The notes: a model not told the origin generated them from the letters alone. A stretch of 64,000 nucleotides of DNA from Himantopus leucocephalus (GCA_003993805.1 RSEF01000002.1:11022788-11086787), one strand, 5' to 3'. Positions 23,501-37,493 are shown, counted from the stretch's first letter. Numbers and translations are program-made.

Positions 23501-24068
23501 ACAACACCGGAGTCTAGTGGCTCTTTATTGTAAATTCTGTACAGGTTGAATACATTCCCTGCTCAATTACCTCTAAGTGAGATGGACACTGGATGGGTAT
23601 GACTATCAGTTAAGCTAAGGTGCTTTTTTATGACACTTGATTAGTCTAAAGGAATCTGGGAGTGAATGGAAATGATGCTCTCGTGATGCTCTCTGCTCCG
23701 AGGACCTCCTGCAGCACAGGGAGGACATGCACCATCTTTGCTGCCAGCTTGTCCCGCAGATCTCCGATGCAGTTCAGGAGCGTGGTGCAACACACCATGA
23801 GCAAGGCACGGTCCTTTACCCCCTGAAGCCAGTCCCTTGCTCCACGCAGTGGAAGGCTGCGTGAACCACGCATCAGATGACAGCAGTGCGTCTGGTCATT
23901 TCTGTATTGGAAAAGAAAGACATATTTATTTTCCTACTGTTTGTTTCTAGGTAAAAACCAGTTTGAGTGTTTCAGATCAGTGGTGCTCAGTGTCTTTTGA
24001 CGTGTTACAACAGCCAAAAGGTAGAGATTGGCTCTGTCTCTGCTGAAAATCAGAGAACGGAGCAAGAG
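20595..24068. other. Intergenic; no gene recognised
   Basis: Contains a coding-like patch with hydrophobic segments on the minus strand (21207-21660) and a leucine-rich short open frame on the minus strand (23646-23873), both listed as findings only. Nothing else was recognised. Confidence 0.5.
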
Positions 24069-24152
24069 TAACCCAGCCTGTCCTCATCCCCACCTTCTAC
24101 CGCTGGGATCTAACCCAGCCTGTCCTCATCCCCACCTTCTACCGCTGGGATC
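24069..24152. repeat. Perfect 42-bp tandem duplication
   Basis: Copies at 24069-24110 and 24111-24152 begin TAACCCAGCCTGTCC and end CGCTGGGATC. They are identical over all 42 bases. Confidence 0.97.
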
Positions 24153-27100
24153 TACCATCTGGAGGTAGAGGACTAGTATCTAACCATTACATCGCCTTTA
24201 AACAAAGAACATGCTTTATTCAGTCCATATCCTTCTTGTGAGCCGAGCTTTAGGAAGCTAGGCTGGGCACTTCAGCCTCAGCGCTGCAAACCGGCAGCCA
24301 GCAGGACTGCCTCTGCACCGCGTACCAGTCTGGCTCTTCTGTCGGGAACGCGCAGGGTGAAAACGCAACTTGGTGCAAGAACTGAGAAAGAAATGCGGCC
24401 AAAGTACATAAGCAAAAGTTGATACTTAATGACACTTTAGGTCTCATGATGTTTTTACTGTGTTTTTACACTGAAAGACAAGTTTCTGGGTTATAGGTGT
24501 GTGCAGATAGGATGAGACCAGCTGTATGCACCACAGTGAACATCTCTGTGAACATACAGCCTGTGCCAGCAGATTATCTTCAACAGAAACAAAATAGTGA
24601 CAAAACAACCTATGCTGATAACCAGATGAAACTTTAGAAATCTCATAGTAGCGTCCTCACAGCAATCTCACAAATCCTAGAGGTTAACCACCACCATTAG
24701 CTTTGCTTTTTGCACACTAGGAAATAGATTTTAGGAGGACATTTCTGCCCTACCCCTGTGGCCCTGACAAAACCAGCATGGGGAAAAGCCCACTTCTCCA
24801 GATTTAGGTAAAACATAACTCAAGAGAAACTCACAGAGCACAACAAGTTAAGGTGAAATCCTGGTTCTACTGGATTCAAGGGCTACGTCCTCTTCTAGAA
24901 GGAACTCTGTATATCCACATACACTATTAGGGACTCCTGAGTGCTCTGGTAATAATAAATAAACAAATTTACTGATTTTGGCTGATTTCAGCAGGGGAAA
25001 GATTTTACCTGACCTTCTGTATACATTCATATATTCACAAACATATTGATATGTATTGTATATTCACACTGAGACATCACTGCAATTTTTCTCGGAGTGT
25101 CCCTGAACAAAAAATATTTTCAGTAAGAGAGCTAGTCCCTATCTGTAGACCCCACTTCTGTGGCTAAAAGGAATTGAAGATCTATTTTAAAGTCTGACAT
25201 TAGAGATGGCAGAGGTATACAGAACAGCTACTCCATCGCCCTTGGGCACACAAGGGAATTCTCATTGCACGTGTACTAGAGCTTTGTCGGGTGCAGCTGT
25301 AAGTGGTGCATAGAAGAGGTCTCCCATGCATGCCCAACGTTCCTCCACAGTCCTACTGATCTCACTGTAAGAAAACCTTCCTGGGCATCCCCCTGTTACT
25401 CTCCTCTGCTTTGTCCTACTTCCTACATACCTTACAGTGGTTCATTTTTGCCAGTACACCCCTACGAGTACTGCACCAGCCAAGGTGCTAACAGATAGCT
25501 CACGGGTGCCTCTGCCCATGGGTCTGTCCCCTTCAGAAAACAGACTCTCCAGGTGCTCCCCTTTTCTTCACTTTGTGGACACCAGGACTTGATTTAGGAA
25601 AGAAATGGAGTTTGCTGGCTGGGCTTAGCACAGCTGTGATTTATCTCTGCTATTTCTGAGGAAGGTGCCTGAGAACACTAAATTCTGTATTAAATTTCCA
25701 GAGAACTGACACATCTCAAGGGCACAAGTGTGAATCCCTCTGGTCATTTTCACTGTAGTTTATCAAGGAAGAATTTTCCTTAATGAATTTTTGCTTGTGA
25801 ACTTGTTATGCTCTGATATATCTAGTGAATTATTATCCCTCTTAATGGTAATTCTTGAGGGCTGAGTTTTGAGATATTAAAGATTACGCCCAGGATCACT
25901 TTTTTTTGAAAGGTTGCTATGGTATTACAGTGTAGTACCATTCCTTCACTTCAGTTTTCTTGTACGTGCTGTATTTTACATGACTTCTCAAGCATTAAGA
26001 TGTGTTGTACAGTTTTAAACCTGCATAGAGATGCACTCTGGTACATAGGCAAGCCATTGGGGTTTTTTTTATACCGGAAATGCATTTGTTAGCTGAACAG
26101 CTGAAACCTTCCCCCATGCTTTAGAAGTTAGCTAGAATGGAAAAAGAAGCGCCCATATACTGAGTCAGACTGAGCTCCTCAGAAAACCTTCTTCCAACAT
26201 GGTATTGGCGTGCTGCAAAGAGCATCACGATAGGACCTAAGCACATGTACGATCTAAGACCTGTGGGTATGGACTTCTCTCCCATCCGTATCTGCTGAAA
26301 TCCACCCAGCGCATCGTTAGTTCAAACCAGAAACACGTGCTATTCCTTTCAGCATGAGGAATGTCTTTCGTAGCCCCTGGACCATGCTTCCTCACATGTT
26401 CAGATAGACCAAATGCAGAGACCGATACTGCCAGGTATGAAGGACTCAGAGAACAGAGAGCAGGATTGGGCCATAATGCATACAGGACCTCCAGGTACAG
26501 TGTTAAACTTAGTAAAAGCAGCACATCTAGAGTGACTCCTTGTAGTTCTTTTTCTTTTTTAAAGAAAACCACCAGACAAAGCAATAAAGAATATTTCCTA
26601 TCTTTTACAACTTATTGTGATGGCAGTGGCTGATGTTCAGCCGGTGGTACGATGGGCTGGCCGGAATTCACCTCTCCAGGGTCAGAAGGTACCGGCGGTC
26701 CCCCACTTCATCCAGCCTCCCCCCTCGGAGGGACTGGTAGGGTCTGCAGCGCCCGTCAGCAGGGCAGAGGTTAATGGAGGAACTCATCTCCTTTCAGGCA
26801 GAGTGCTGTCAGAATTCAGAATTTAATAGAAGAGCCTAATGCTAGGAGAAGACGAAAAGTGTCAGTGAGTCAGTCTCCTGCTCACTTAGAAGAACCAGCT
26901 GCTGGGGGAGGCAAAGGCAAAGGCAAGGCTGGAGAGACAGCCCCCAGCTCTGATTGTGCAAGAATAATCAGGAGTGCCAGGAATAGACCAGACACACTAG
27001 CCTGAGATGGGCAGAAATGTTTAATTCAGCTTTACTCCTTTTGAATTTTCTGAAGCGGAGAAGCCCTGAACCTTGCTCCTTTAAAATGTGAGAGCAGCTG

Positions 27101-28650
27101 ATATTCAGAGCCAGTGTTGCAAGGGACAGTATTTATTTGGGATTTTCAGGGCTGCAAGCTTGTCTGGAAGAGTAGCTGGAGAGCTGGCATACGGAGGAAG
27201 CTGCTGCTTCGGGTCCAGAGAAGCTGGCAGTGGCAGCGCCCAGGAGAGGTGAATGTGACGCTATACCTACCCGAGGTGGGTTGCTGGTCTCCCAGGGCCC
27301 AGCATTTGCACTGACTGATGTTCAACACCACCACACCGCTGGCCTGTCAATCCGCATAAAAGCAAATCTCTGCAGCGCACCGACATGCCGGACCTGAGCT
27401 GTGCGTGAAACCAGAGGGGTGCAAATTAACTGACAGTAATTTGCTCAGCCAGAAATAATTACCTTTCGTTGCACTTATGCTCGGAAGGAAGGCAGGAGGC
27501 AGAGGTGGTGGGAGCCAGGCGGGTGCAGGCGGAGCCACGGGTGGGCTGCAGCTGCCTCGGCGCGAGGTGGGCACTGCAGCCCGGCACTGCCACCCCATCA
27601 GATCCCAGGGACGGGCGACGGAGCCTGTGCCTTCAAATAGCACCACTAGCAAACTGCCTCCCTTTGTCCTTTTTCTACTTTACGTGCTGCTTCACTCGAT
27701 GCCGCAGTTGGTAGAAACATTACACTGCAGCGTCACTTCTCCTATCAGTGAAAAGCCCATCCAGCTTGGCAGCTGGAAGCAGTTTTTGTAGGAAATACAG
27801 ATTGGTTGCTCTTCTGATTGAAAACATTCAAAGAAAGGAAGGTACGTGGGGTGCAGGGCTTGTCAGCCAAGGCTGCTATGCTTCACAGCACCAGGAGCTA
27901 CTGCTGAGCTCAGAGGGGAGCAGAATATAAAGAACAGTCTTCAGAGAGGTGAGACCTTGGTAAAAAGAGAGTTTCTTCTCTTCAACCCAGAATGAATCAG
28001 CTGGGAGGTGCTTCTCACCAAGAGGAGGGACAACCAGGTTCTCCTGCCAGCACCAAGACCTCTCCTGTGTCTCTGAGGAAACTGGGTTCACCAGGACGAG
28101 AGCTCACTATGAAGGGAAAGGACTCCTCTAGGGAAGAGCTTGGATTGTGGGCTTTCACTTTCCCACCTGGGAAGTGAGAAGGGCACTCCACGTTGGTGGT
28201 TGAAACCAGAGATCAGCACAATTGAAGGTCCTTTTAAAGCAAAGACTGTTGTAACGCTAGCAGGAGTGAGAGGCTTGGCCAACGTTGCTGCAAGGAGGGT
28301 AAGATCTCTGCACAGACCGAGTAATGGAGGTTGGTTTGATCTTGCTGGGTACCCAGACTTTTTATTAACTGCCTTGTTGATCTTTTTCAATAAAAGAGGG
28401 TGTTTCTCCTGACACTGCTCTACAACATCCGCTCTCTACTTCTGCTGTGTCTGCTCCACACCACTCCCCGCTGTGAACCCTGCACGAAGGATGTGCTGTG
28501 AGCTTACCCAGACGGATCAAATTAACAAGGAGTAGCTGTTACCATTTTACTCAGAAAGGTGCCACACTCACATCACAGGCTAAATGGTGCCCTGTGTGCT
28601 TACAAGTATCACTGTCAGCAGCCTGTTCCTCACCCACTGTGGACAACCTG
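24153..28650. other. Intergenic; no gene recognised
   Basis: Mixed unique sequence. Around 24660-24760 and 26140-26240 are stretches faintly like old L3/CR1 relics, too diverged to call. An AATAAA at 28389-28394 has no supported gene in front of it. Confidence 0.5.
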
Positions 28651-29065
28651 AGAGCCAACCGTATCGTGGGCTGTATCAAAAGCAGTCTGGCCAGCAGGTC
28701 GAGGGAGGTGATTCTGCNNNNNNNNNNNNNNNNNNNNNNNNNNNNNNNNNNNNNNNNNNNNNNNNNNNNNNNNNNNNNNNNNNNNNNNNNNNNNNNNNNN
28801 NNNNNNNNNNNNNNNNNTAAACTAAAAGAGGGAAGATTTAGACTAGCTATAAGGAAGAAAATTTTTATGATGAGAGTGGTGAAGCACTGGCACAGATTAC
28901 CCAGAGAGTTGGTTGATGCCCCATCCCTGGAAACATTCACAGTCAGGTTGGATGGGGCTTGGAGCAACCTGGTCTAGTGGAAGATGCCCCTGGTCATTGC
29001 AGGGGCGTTGGACTAGATGACCTTTAAAGGTCCCTTCCAACCCAAACTATTCTATGATTCTATGA
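28651..29065 (+). repeat. CR1 LINE, end of ORF2 and 3' terminus, with internal gap
   Basis: The left part encodes RANRIVGCIKSSLASRSRE in frame, matching the CR1 reverse-transcriptase C-terminal block. After the gap come a RFRLAIRKKIF-type segment, WHRLPRELVD, and the canonical 3' end CAACCCAAACTATTCTATGA with TTCTATGA. The orientation is plus. The element is 5'-truncated, as is usual for CR1. Confidence 0.93.
28718..28817. other. Assembly gap, 100 N
   Basis: Exactly 100 N, located inside the CR1 element. Confidence 0.99.
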
Positions 29066-32000
29066 ACCCAGCACTATGTCTCAATATCTTCAATCTAAGT
29101 CCAGTCTAATGAAGTCAATGCAATATTTAATGTTTCCAGTTTAATATGAAATTCAACTTACTTTGCATTGGTTCCTAATTTGTCTTGTCAGATGATACCA
29201 AGACTTTAGATACTGAAGCTATACTTTACTAGACGAACACCACAGCTAAGCTCAGCTGTGTTACAAGTGTGTACAGCTCCAGTGACTCATGCTGATAATT
29301 ACAGTGCAGATCACATCAGCAACTGCATCTCTGTGTGCCTCCGAGGAATGTCACCTTGCGTGTGCCTTGGTAGTGGGTTTCAGCCTGCTCCTCTGCAGAA
29401 ACAGTGATCAGGAGAGAACTATTAAAGCTCATGAGGTTTGTCAGCAGGCAAGACTGAGAAAGCGAGGCCGTGAGCTTTCCTCTGCCGGGCAGTACAAAGT
29501 GAGACTTGTGCCCATCAATGACTTGAGCAGCTGGATTCCCATGGTGGCTCTGAGTGTTGGAGCCTGCATAATATTGCAGATGGGCAAGTCTGCCTGAGTT
29601 TACACTCTCATTTCTTTCACTCATTGCCTAGACACAACTGTGACAGGGAAGGAAATGATCTTCAGCATGAACCAAAAGTTAGGAGTGAGGAGTAATTACC
29701 CCTTGGCAGAAAGGGAACCCCTTCTCTAAAGCTGATCTCCTTCCATTGACACTGTTAATTCACTGCCTCAATTCCTCTCAGCTGTCCGTAGTCTATGGCA
29801 CTCGGGGTTATGGCTGGAACTTCATCATGCTGAAACATCCCCGCACTTTGAGGAGTTTTATATTTTAAACTTGTTCCTTCTGTCTCAGTTTGGCACCCAG
29901 TGATGACAAATTCAGAGATGTTTCTGGGAAGGCAGCCAGTGCTGTCGAAGCCCAAGAAAAATCAATCTTCAACAAAGAAATAAATTAAATTCTGTCATTA
30001 TCCATCAATATTTGCCTCTGACTCCACATAACAATTATATGAAAATGGACTGTTTGCTTTAAATATGGAGAAGAAGGGAATGACACACAGATATGCTTTG
30101 GAAAAAAAGATGCATTTTGCAGCACAGAGCCATTCCCGACATACTGTATGATCTCCTCGTAACGGATGCTGCAGAAACAAACACAAAGTCAGTCCTAAAG
30201 AAATATAGTACAGTCACTTTCAAAGTCTTCACACCTATAGAAATAATCCTCTCTATTTTTCAGTGCCGCATTTTATAAAAAATTCATATTGACTTTATAG
30301 GCCAGGTAAAGTGAAAATATAGCACACGCCTCTTAACTAGGACAGCAACACCAGTGGGGCATCTCTTAGTGAGCTGGCCCAGCGGCACGCTAGTGAATAG
30401 CGTGGATTCATGCTCCGTGAGAACAGACTCAGCCAGGGGTCCACGAGCAACTGCTAAATGTAAACTTACTACCACTGGCTCAGGAAGGCCCTGAGCTACG
30501 GATTGCTGAAGGCTGAGCCAGAACAGATTCAATTCAGGGAGGTAAAACTACATGTTGTCTTGTTCTCACAAACTTTTCGGGAGATCTGCCGTAAGACAGT
30601 GAAAGAGGCAGAGTACAAGGCTAGACAGAGCTTTAGTCTGACCCAGGTGCCCACGCTCGTGTTCCTCATAGAGATACTGAGATCCTGCACTTGAAGAGGT
30701 GTTCACTCCTGTACCAACCCCGTGAGCCACGGGGAAGCTAAGCTTTACAGATGCACCCAACTTCTGAGGGCTTCCCACTGGTTATATACATATCACCTCC
30801 ACCACTGTTCATATTTGCATGTTTAAATTACATTTCCCCCATTAAAATATATCTCTGAATTATTTGAAATCTTCTTCCTTTCTATACATTTTGGGGTATA
30901 AGTTTTATCACTCATCTGATCTCCAAACTGAGAAAAATGTGTTGTTCCTCAGGAGATTAGCAGATAGGTCCTCCTGTGTCCCTGGCCCAGATCTGTGACC
31001 ACATCTATCCATTTTTCTGTCTTTTCTCAGATTTTTCTGGGCTTTTTTCTCATTCTTGAGGGAAGAGGGGACAGTCTTCTCTTTTTTCTTTTGTGTGCTT
31101 GTTGAAAACTCTGGTGTCCTCTGGCTTCCTGCTTCTCCTCCTTCTGGTGATGCTGTGCTCCTCAGCTCACTCTGTCCAGAGAGATGACATAGCGCTGAGG
31201 GTCAAAAGTGCCTGTGGATGGACACTTATTGAGGCTTAACAGAAGAGGGTTGAGTCTGAAGCACAAGTGTTACATGTGAGCTGTATATAGGGGCTGCTTC
31301 CACAGCACCTATGTTGGAGCTACAACAGAACATGCAGATCTAACAGGGAGCACAGGTATATTTGTTCAACCATAAACCCAATAACTTATCCTACTGCCGG
31401 AACAAATACAGATGCTCTCCCCTGAGCTGTCATATGACTTCACCATAACACCCAGATATACCTTTGTTACAGTTCAATTACTAAACATTTCAGCTGCCAG
31501 GAAAGAGGGATGGAGAGGGAACTGGCAGAGTTCTGGTAGAGAGAGACTGGTAGAGGTCTCATATCTCACACCTGTAACAGGTTCTGGCTTGTGTGAATTT
31601 CTTCTTCTTCACAGAACATCTCACAAAACACAGCCTGAGGTAATCTTCATCCCCTTTCTGCATTCTGTAGCACCAATCGGCATTTTCAATAAGACGGCTC
31701 TCCGTAACACCAGTCAGCACTACATCTGAGGCTGCTCCCTGTTGTGTTACATAGTCTGGCCGAGAGCGCAGAGCCAGGTACCTCTCTCCTGTTCCTCCCA
31801 GTCCCCTGTTTATTACGTTATCATGCTTGATTGGGAAATCTAGACATAAAAATAAATAATTTCTCACTGTCCAAAAATAGGTCAAGAAAACCACTGGGCG
31901 TGCATAAGAGAGAGCCAGCTTTAAAGCACTGACTAAAAGTGATGAGGCTCCAAATTCACGTGGTTGTAATTCTTGATGCAACCAATAGTGACAGTAATTA

Positions 32001-35000
32001 TAACCACAGTCCTTCAAATGCAGTCAGGTCTCCAGGCGAGCCTGCCAGCGCGCTCAGTCGCTGCGCCTGCTTTCGTGCAGAGCATTTATTCAAATTTTGC
32101 CATGAAAATTCACAGTGTCCTCTGACGTGCCCACAGTCCCCGTCCTGAGGTGAGCCTCCCCAGGCGGGGGGACAACGGCTCCTCCGTACTGCAGAGGGGG
32201 GTCGGGCCATTAAAAAAATGAATCCTAGGTGGGCTTGCTTAGGGGACACAAACTGGTTCAAACCATAAACCAGCTGCTTTCCTTTATTATTTGAGTGTAT
32301 ATGTTACCGCCTCCACCGGTAACTGGTTAGCTGTGTTATTCCAGTTTTCCATCTGGAGCTGAATCCCAGCAGCACACACCAGTTACGCCCAACCTCCTGC
32401 GATGCTGCTGAAGGCCCCTGTTACCAACAGCCAACGATTAGCAAAAAGTTACCGATGCAATGGTCAAACATGGTGGTCATTAGTATTTGGGACAGACACA
32501 ACAGGAGGCTGGGTGGTTTTGGCTGAAGGCTCCAGGCTCCATTGCAGTGTAAATAAAACGCACGGCTACTCATCCAAGTGAAGATGAGTGCTAATTGCTA
32601 ATAACCGCATCCGTGCGTATTGAGCTTCGTGTGATCAGCCACCAGGAGGAGCCAGTGTTATTTATTTCCAGGCTAATTAAGGCATGAGCTTTCAGGTCAC
32701 ATAATTAGTTTGAAGGGGGTGGAGCAGGGGGAGATGCTGTCTGGCTTCTCCCTCCTTTTCCCTTGCAGCACCTCATAGATTGGTTTTGTTTGAAGCACTC
32801 GCCGAGAGTTTCGTGTTGGAGACCTGCCATTCTCGGAGGGCAGCGCTTCCCAGCTTCCTAAATGAGAGTGCATCAGTTCTTGGGTACCGACTGTGATTCG
32901 GGTGTTCAGAAGTATTCGTCACACACACAGAGTGATGACAATGCATAGCAATTTCAGGAGCTAGCGTTGGATGATGAATTAAGGCCACCTAAATGAAGGC
33001 GTCTCAACCTTTTCCTTTTTGTACTCACAGAAAAAAAGCGTGCTTAAATCCAGGTCTTGGCTTAACCTTGTTTTCTTCATACACTCCCAAAGAAAATGAA
33101 TATAAAATTGTAGTGTATGAGAACAGGATACTGTTATTTTAAATAATTTGAGTGTTCTAGAGATTATTCTTGTCATTTTGGGGGCTACCAGAAACCCACC
33201 TGAGCAGCAAAAATTTACATATTTGCAAATTCAGTTGCCACCGTATTTGAGGTCCAGCCATGCTCCTGTGCCTCCTTTATACTTTCGGTTGAAGAGGGAA
33301 AAACACTAATGAAGACAATTTCCCTGCTTCATGTTACTTGTTGCCAGCTACAGAGTAAGTTTTCTTGGCTGCGGGCACAGCGTTACAGCAGGGACGGCTC
33401 CGGGCCCCCTGCAGCACTTCTGATGTTTGCTCCGAGCCCTGTGCTGATGCACCGCTCCTCCATTAGCATACACGGGACTTCCACCATGGATCTCATTTTT
33501 GGAGAAGGATCAGATTTTTACCATTTTGTTTTCAGGTTTCGAGCTCATGTGGAAAAACAACCGTGAGTGAGAGCTCGGCACAGGCTGAATGGTACAGAGG
33601 TTGACGAAGCTCCGACGGCTGTGGCCACGCGTGGCATCCGGGCACCGAGGAGCAGCCAGGACTTCCCCATCCAGAGCCTTCAGTACCTTCTGAAACAACG
33701 TGATTTAGGTATGTGCTTTAAGGAGTGAGAGATTGGGTTTGTTTTTAAATATTTCGCTCTAGGGAACTTCTGGGAAACTTTTCTTTCTCCAAATGTGTTT
33801 TATGACACTGCGGAGTAGCTGGAATGATTGAAATGCTGAAGAACAAGGGAACGTATGACTCCATGGGATTATTTTTAGACACTGAGTTACATTAATTGTT
33901 TTAAAGACAAAGATACCACTTGTGGTTTAAGGAGACCTAAGCTTCAGATGGCTTAAAGCTGGATATTGTATGGGAGTGCTGCTGTTGGGAAGCTCTTCCG
34001 TGTGTCTGGTACTGACCACTGCCAGGAAGGATACCAAAAAAGCCACTGGTGTGTATTTATATTCCTTTGTGTGTCAGGACTACCATCCCATAACAAGCTT
34101 CCTTTTCCCTGTGCTGTTGGATTGCCCTCTTGATCAACTGGACAGGCCAGTCCTATAAATCCTATTTTTATTGTGCTCTAATGCTCTTTAATGAGAGTTC
34201 TGCATTTGGAAATCACACAGGACCTATATTTAAAACTGAAGTGACCAGCCACAGATCCCAACTGAGCTGGCTCCCAAGAAGGTGACCAGGAAGGAGGTGG
34301 AAATTATGCCTGGAGTGGTCATACCCTGGCTCACCACGGATGGTGGAGGGCTTGCAGAGCAGAGGAGTCTCTGACCACAAATCTGCCTAAATCCGGTATT
34401 GTTACACTGTTGTCCTGGGTCTCAATTTGGCAGGAGGTGGAAAAAGAAGTTTTGTGATTGAACACAAACAGAAGACAGATTTTGCAGAAATTTCACCTTT
34501 ACATCCTTGGCCATGAGAAGCCGGTGTGGTGCGTCAGCTCCCTGCGAGGAAGCAGGGCAGGCGGGGGGCAGCGGGGGCAGCCCCAGCCCTGGGCATCGGG
34601 CACCTCCCTGGGGATGGGGCCAGGCTGAGGCCAGGCCAGGACATCAGCCCTAAAACCGACAGGACCTCGTTGTTGCTGTGGCAGGAACACCACAACAGAC
34701 TCAGCTGGCGTCCCCCATGTTTTCACAGCTGCCAGGATTTTATTAATATAGTTGCTGCATCTCTTCTATTTCACAGTGGCAACTAACGTGTGTATATATG
34801 ATTATTTGTGTAAATGCCATAAGGTGTTTTCGAATCACATCAGAGGAGAGCTGAAGAGTTATGAATATCATATCCCTAAGAAATCCTGCTCTGGAGATAT
34901 GTAGGTAAACGTTTGGGGTCATTCTGCACAGAACAAGGCTTATCCTCAAAGCATCACCCTGCAGAGTATCTGAGAGGCAGAGAAACCTGGTGCCTGGAGC

Positions 35001-37399
35001 TCACCTCCATCCTGGCCTGGCCAGGGGGACCAGTGCTGCCTGCTGCATCTCTTTAAAGGGAAAACCAGGATTTCCTCAACTCTCAGATGAGAGAAACCCT
35101 GTCTGCCCTGTCCAAATCATGTTGTCTTAATCATATTGCCCTCTTCGCCTTCTCCAATGCAGTGGAGCTTTTAATGAGCTGAAGTGGAGTCAAGTGAATA
35201 CCACATGAAATGTTTGGCTTGCTCAGGTTTAAAATAGGTTACTGCTTATTATTTGAAAGCTTTGTGCAGGAGCAATCATTACATGAAACATAGTGTGGTT
35301 TTGGTCTATCATGCTGAGTTGAAAAAGCAGGTCTGTCTCTCTGCAAACAGTATGTAAGTAACTCCCGAGGTCACTTCCCAGTATTAAAGACACCCTTACG
35401 GTGTATCCAATGGTATGAGAGAGAAATCATCCAGGCTTTACAGTGAAAGGGAAAAGGAGTTGATTACATCGCATCATCTTTACAAGCACTGCATACGGCT
35501 CTGGTAGAAGTCTCCCCAGAGGAGCAAGAGGATGTATTCTGAAGTATGGAGTGACGCTGTTTGCTCCAATGCCACGAATACTCCTGTATGAGTGTGGCTG
35601 CAGCCACTCCTGTGGCTGCAATGCACGTACTCACAATTTAGGAAGTCCCTGTTGCAGGCCAGTTCTGACACATACTCCTTTGGGAATGCAGAGTGCTCCA
35701 GCACAGATGGCAGCTGGATGCCAGTTTTGGATCTTCCTAGCAAACGGTCTGGGTGTGGTGGTGGCCCTTGGCCCTAAGCAGCGTATAGTGTGCAGCTGTA
35801 GGGGAGTCAACAGCTGGGCCTGACATGCTGTTCCAGCAGATGTTTCCATAAGCTGCTTCCTCCTATGTGAACGTATTGATGTCTAAGTCCTTGGCTGGGC
35901 TTGGCCATGCAAAGGCTCAGCAGGTTTCCAGCTATTGGCCTAGTCCGTGCTTTACTAGGAACCACTCGCTATTTCCTCTTAGACCACAGCCTAAAAAGAA
36001 ACGGGCCCTTATTTGGATAATATTTTATTCGTGACCCAACTGGGTTTGGTGCTGGAGTGTGACAGACGGGTCTGCCTGGAGCGGGATCTTCCTGACCCCA
36101 GCACAGAGCGAGAACATTCCCCACCTTCAGAGGGGACACGGTGTGGGACCGTCGTGTCTTTGCCCAAGACACCGGGTACATCACTCCAACTCCCTTAGAC
36201 TTCTCATATTTACAGTTGTTGTTGCCATTTTTTTAGGTTTGCAGATGTTTACTGCCAAATACTGAAGGTGAACAAGACAGATGGAAAAGAGTGGAGCAAA
36301 TTGAAGGTTTTTTAGGAGCTAGTAGAGAAGCCTGGTCTGCCTGGTCTCAATATCCACTGCCTTTGAGAAAGTGATACACAGCTTTGAGAGCTGTGCTGCA
36401 GAAGTTCTGACATTCTTAAAAATAGAATAAAGATGATATAATAATTAAAATACAATCATTTTAATTTGTCCTTTTCAACAAATTAACATTCTTTCATGGC
36501 TGGAAGATAGTTATCTTAAGTAATTACCCTGTTATCCTAGTGACAGACTGATGGTGACCTTTATACTGCAAGTGAATTATGCAAATTGGTATTTTCATTA
36601 AACATTAAATAACTCCCTTGGGAGGAAAAAATGTTACTTACTGTTCGTTGGCTATTAAAGTCTAATGATATGATTTACCACAACTTTGTTTTCAACCTCC
36701 AAGGGCTCCAGAGGAGAATGGATTAAGGCTTGGTTTGGAATTTGAGGCTTAGACATGTGTAGACAGGTCAAACAAAGATTAAAAAACCGCAACAAAACAA
36801 ATCCCAGTTACTTCATCCCGTGTTCAAAGTGTATGTTCTCTCTGACAGAACATCAGTATGTCAGTAAAAATTCTCCAGGCCCCCACTTTCTAGTCCCCTG
36901 AGCACCTCAGAGCCAAGAGGTACCCTTCCCATTAACTTCTCACCACCGATCCTTACTTCATACCAACTTATCAGCACGCCCCAAACTTTAAACTGTGGCT
37001 AATTCTCCTGCTTTCAGCAGCTCTCGCGGACCATGCATGCTCTCAAAACCAGCCTTGTGCCACTCAGGCTGAATCAGGCTCAGAGGCAACAAAATGCTGA
37101 TACGTAAAGCCTATGGGAAAATTAAATTCACCTGATGGACAGATGCAATGGGAACACTGGAGAGCACGCTTCCAGCACAGTGGGAGTGATGGAAGTTTAT
37201 AGAGTTATGTCAAAAGTCATTAGGAATAAGGCCAATAATACAGGCTTTAGGAATAAGAATTACTCTGTTTATTTTTAATGATTCCTGTTGTACAAAACGT
37301 CCCTCGGTAACAGCACAAGCTATATAGAAAGTGAAGCAGACTTTGTCAGTGGTATAGTAGACAGTCTTGATCCTTAAGTGTCGCCATTCCTACAGATTT
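29066..37399. other. Intergenic; no gene recognised
   Basis: Holds no transposon that I can name. AT-rich homeodomain-site-dense blocks at about 32560-32720 and 36420-36690 could be conserved enhancers (see findings). A GC-richer patch at 34520-34650 shows no coding signal. Confidence 0.5.
36579..36586 (+). promoter_or_regulatory. Octamer motif ATGCAAAT
   Basis: A perfect POU-factor octamer inside an AT-rich block containing several ATTA/TAAT cores. Motif match only, with no evidence of use. Confidence 0.3.
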
Positions 37400-37493
37400 C
37401 TACATTTTAAATGTCTTTTTTGAAACTTCTGCCATTGTGTTAAAAGACATGTTGGCAGGAATGCACTTTATTAAAGATATCCCGACCTCCATA
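37400..37493 (-). pseudogene. Unidentified terminal-exon-like segment, copy A
   Basis: On the minus strand, CTTTTCCAG (acceptor-like) is followed by 94 bp. This reads, in the phase with the first base completing a codon, MEVGISLIKCIP through SKKTFKM and TAG. Copy B at 39691-39784 is 74% identical with no indel, the same acceptor-like edge and the same stop position. Twelve of 24 differences are at third positions. An AATAAA lies at 37268-37273, about 127 bp past the stop. No family was recognised. The plus strand is also open across this segment and shares the same wobble position, so the strand is not proven. It could equally be two copies of an unknown repeat. Confidence 0.4.

Noticed and set aside
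28389..28394. AATAAA followed by a GT-rich stretch, suggesting a transcript end
   Set aside because: No coding frame or splice structure leads into it, and such hexamers are common by chance.
31559..32017. 152-codon minus-strand open frame
   Set aside because: No domain recognised and no exon signals beyond chance GT/AG.
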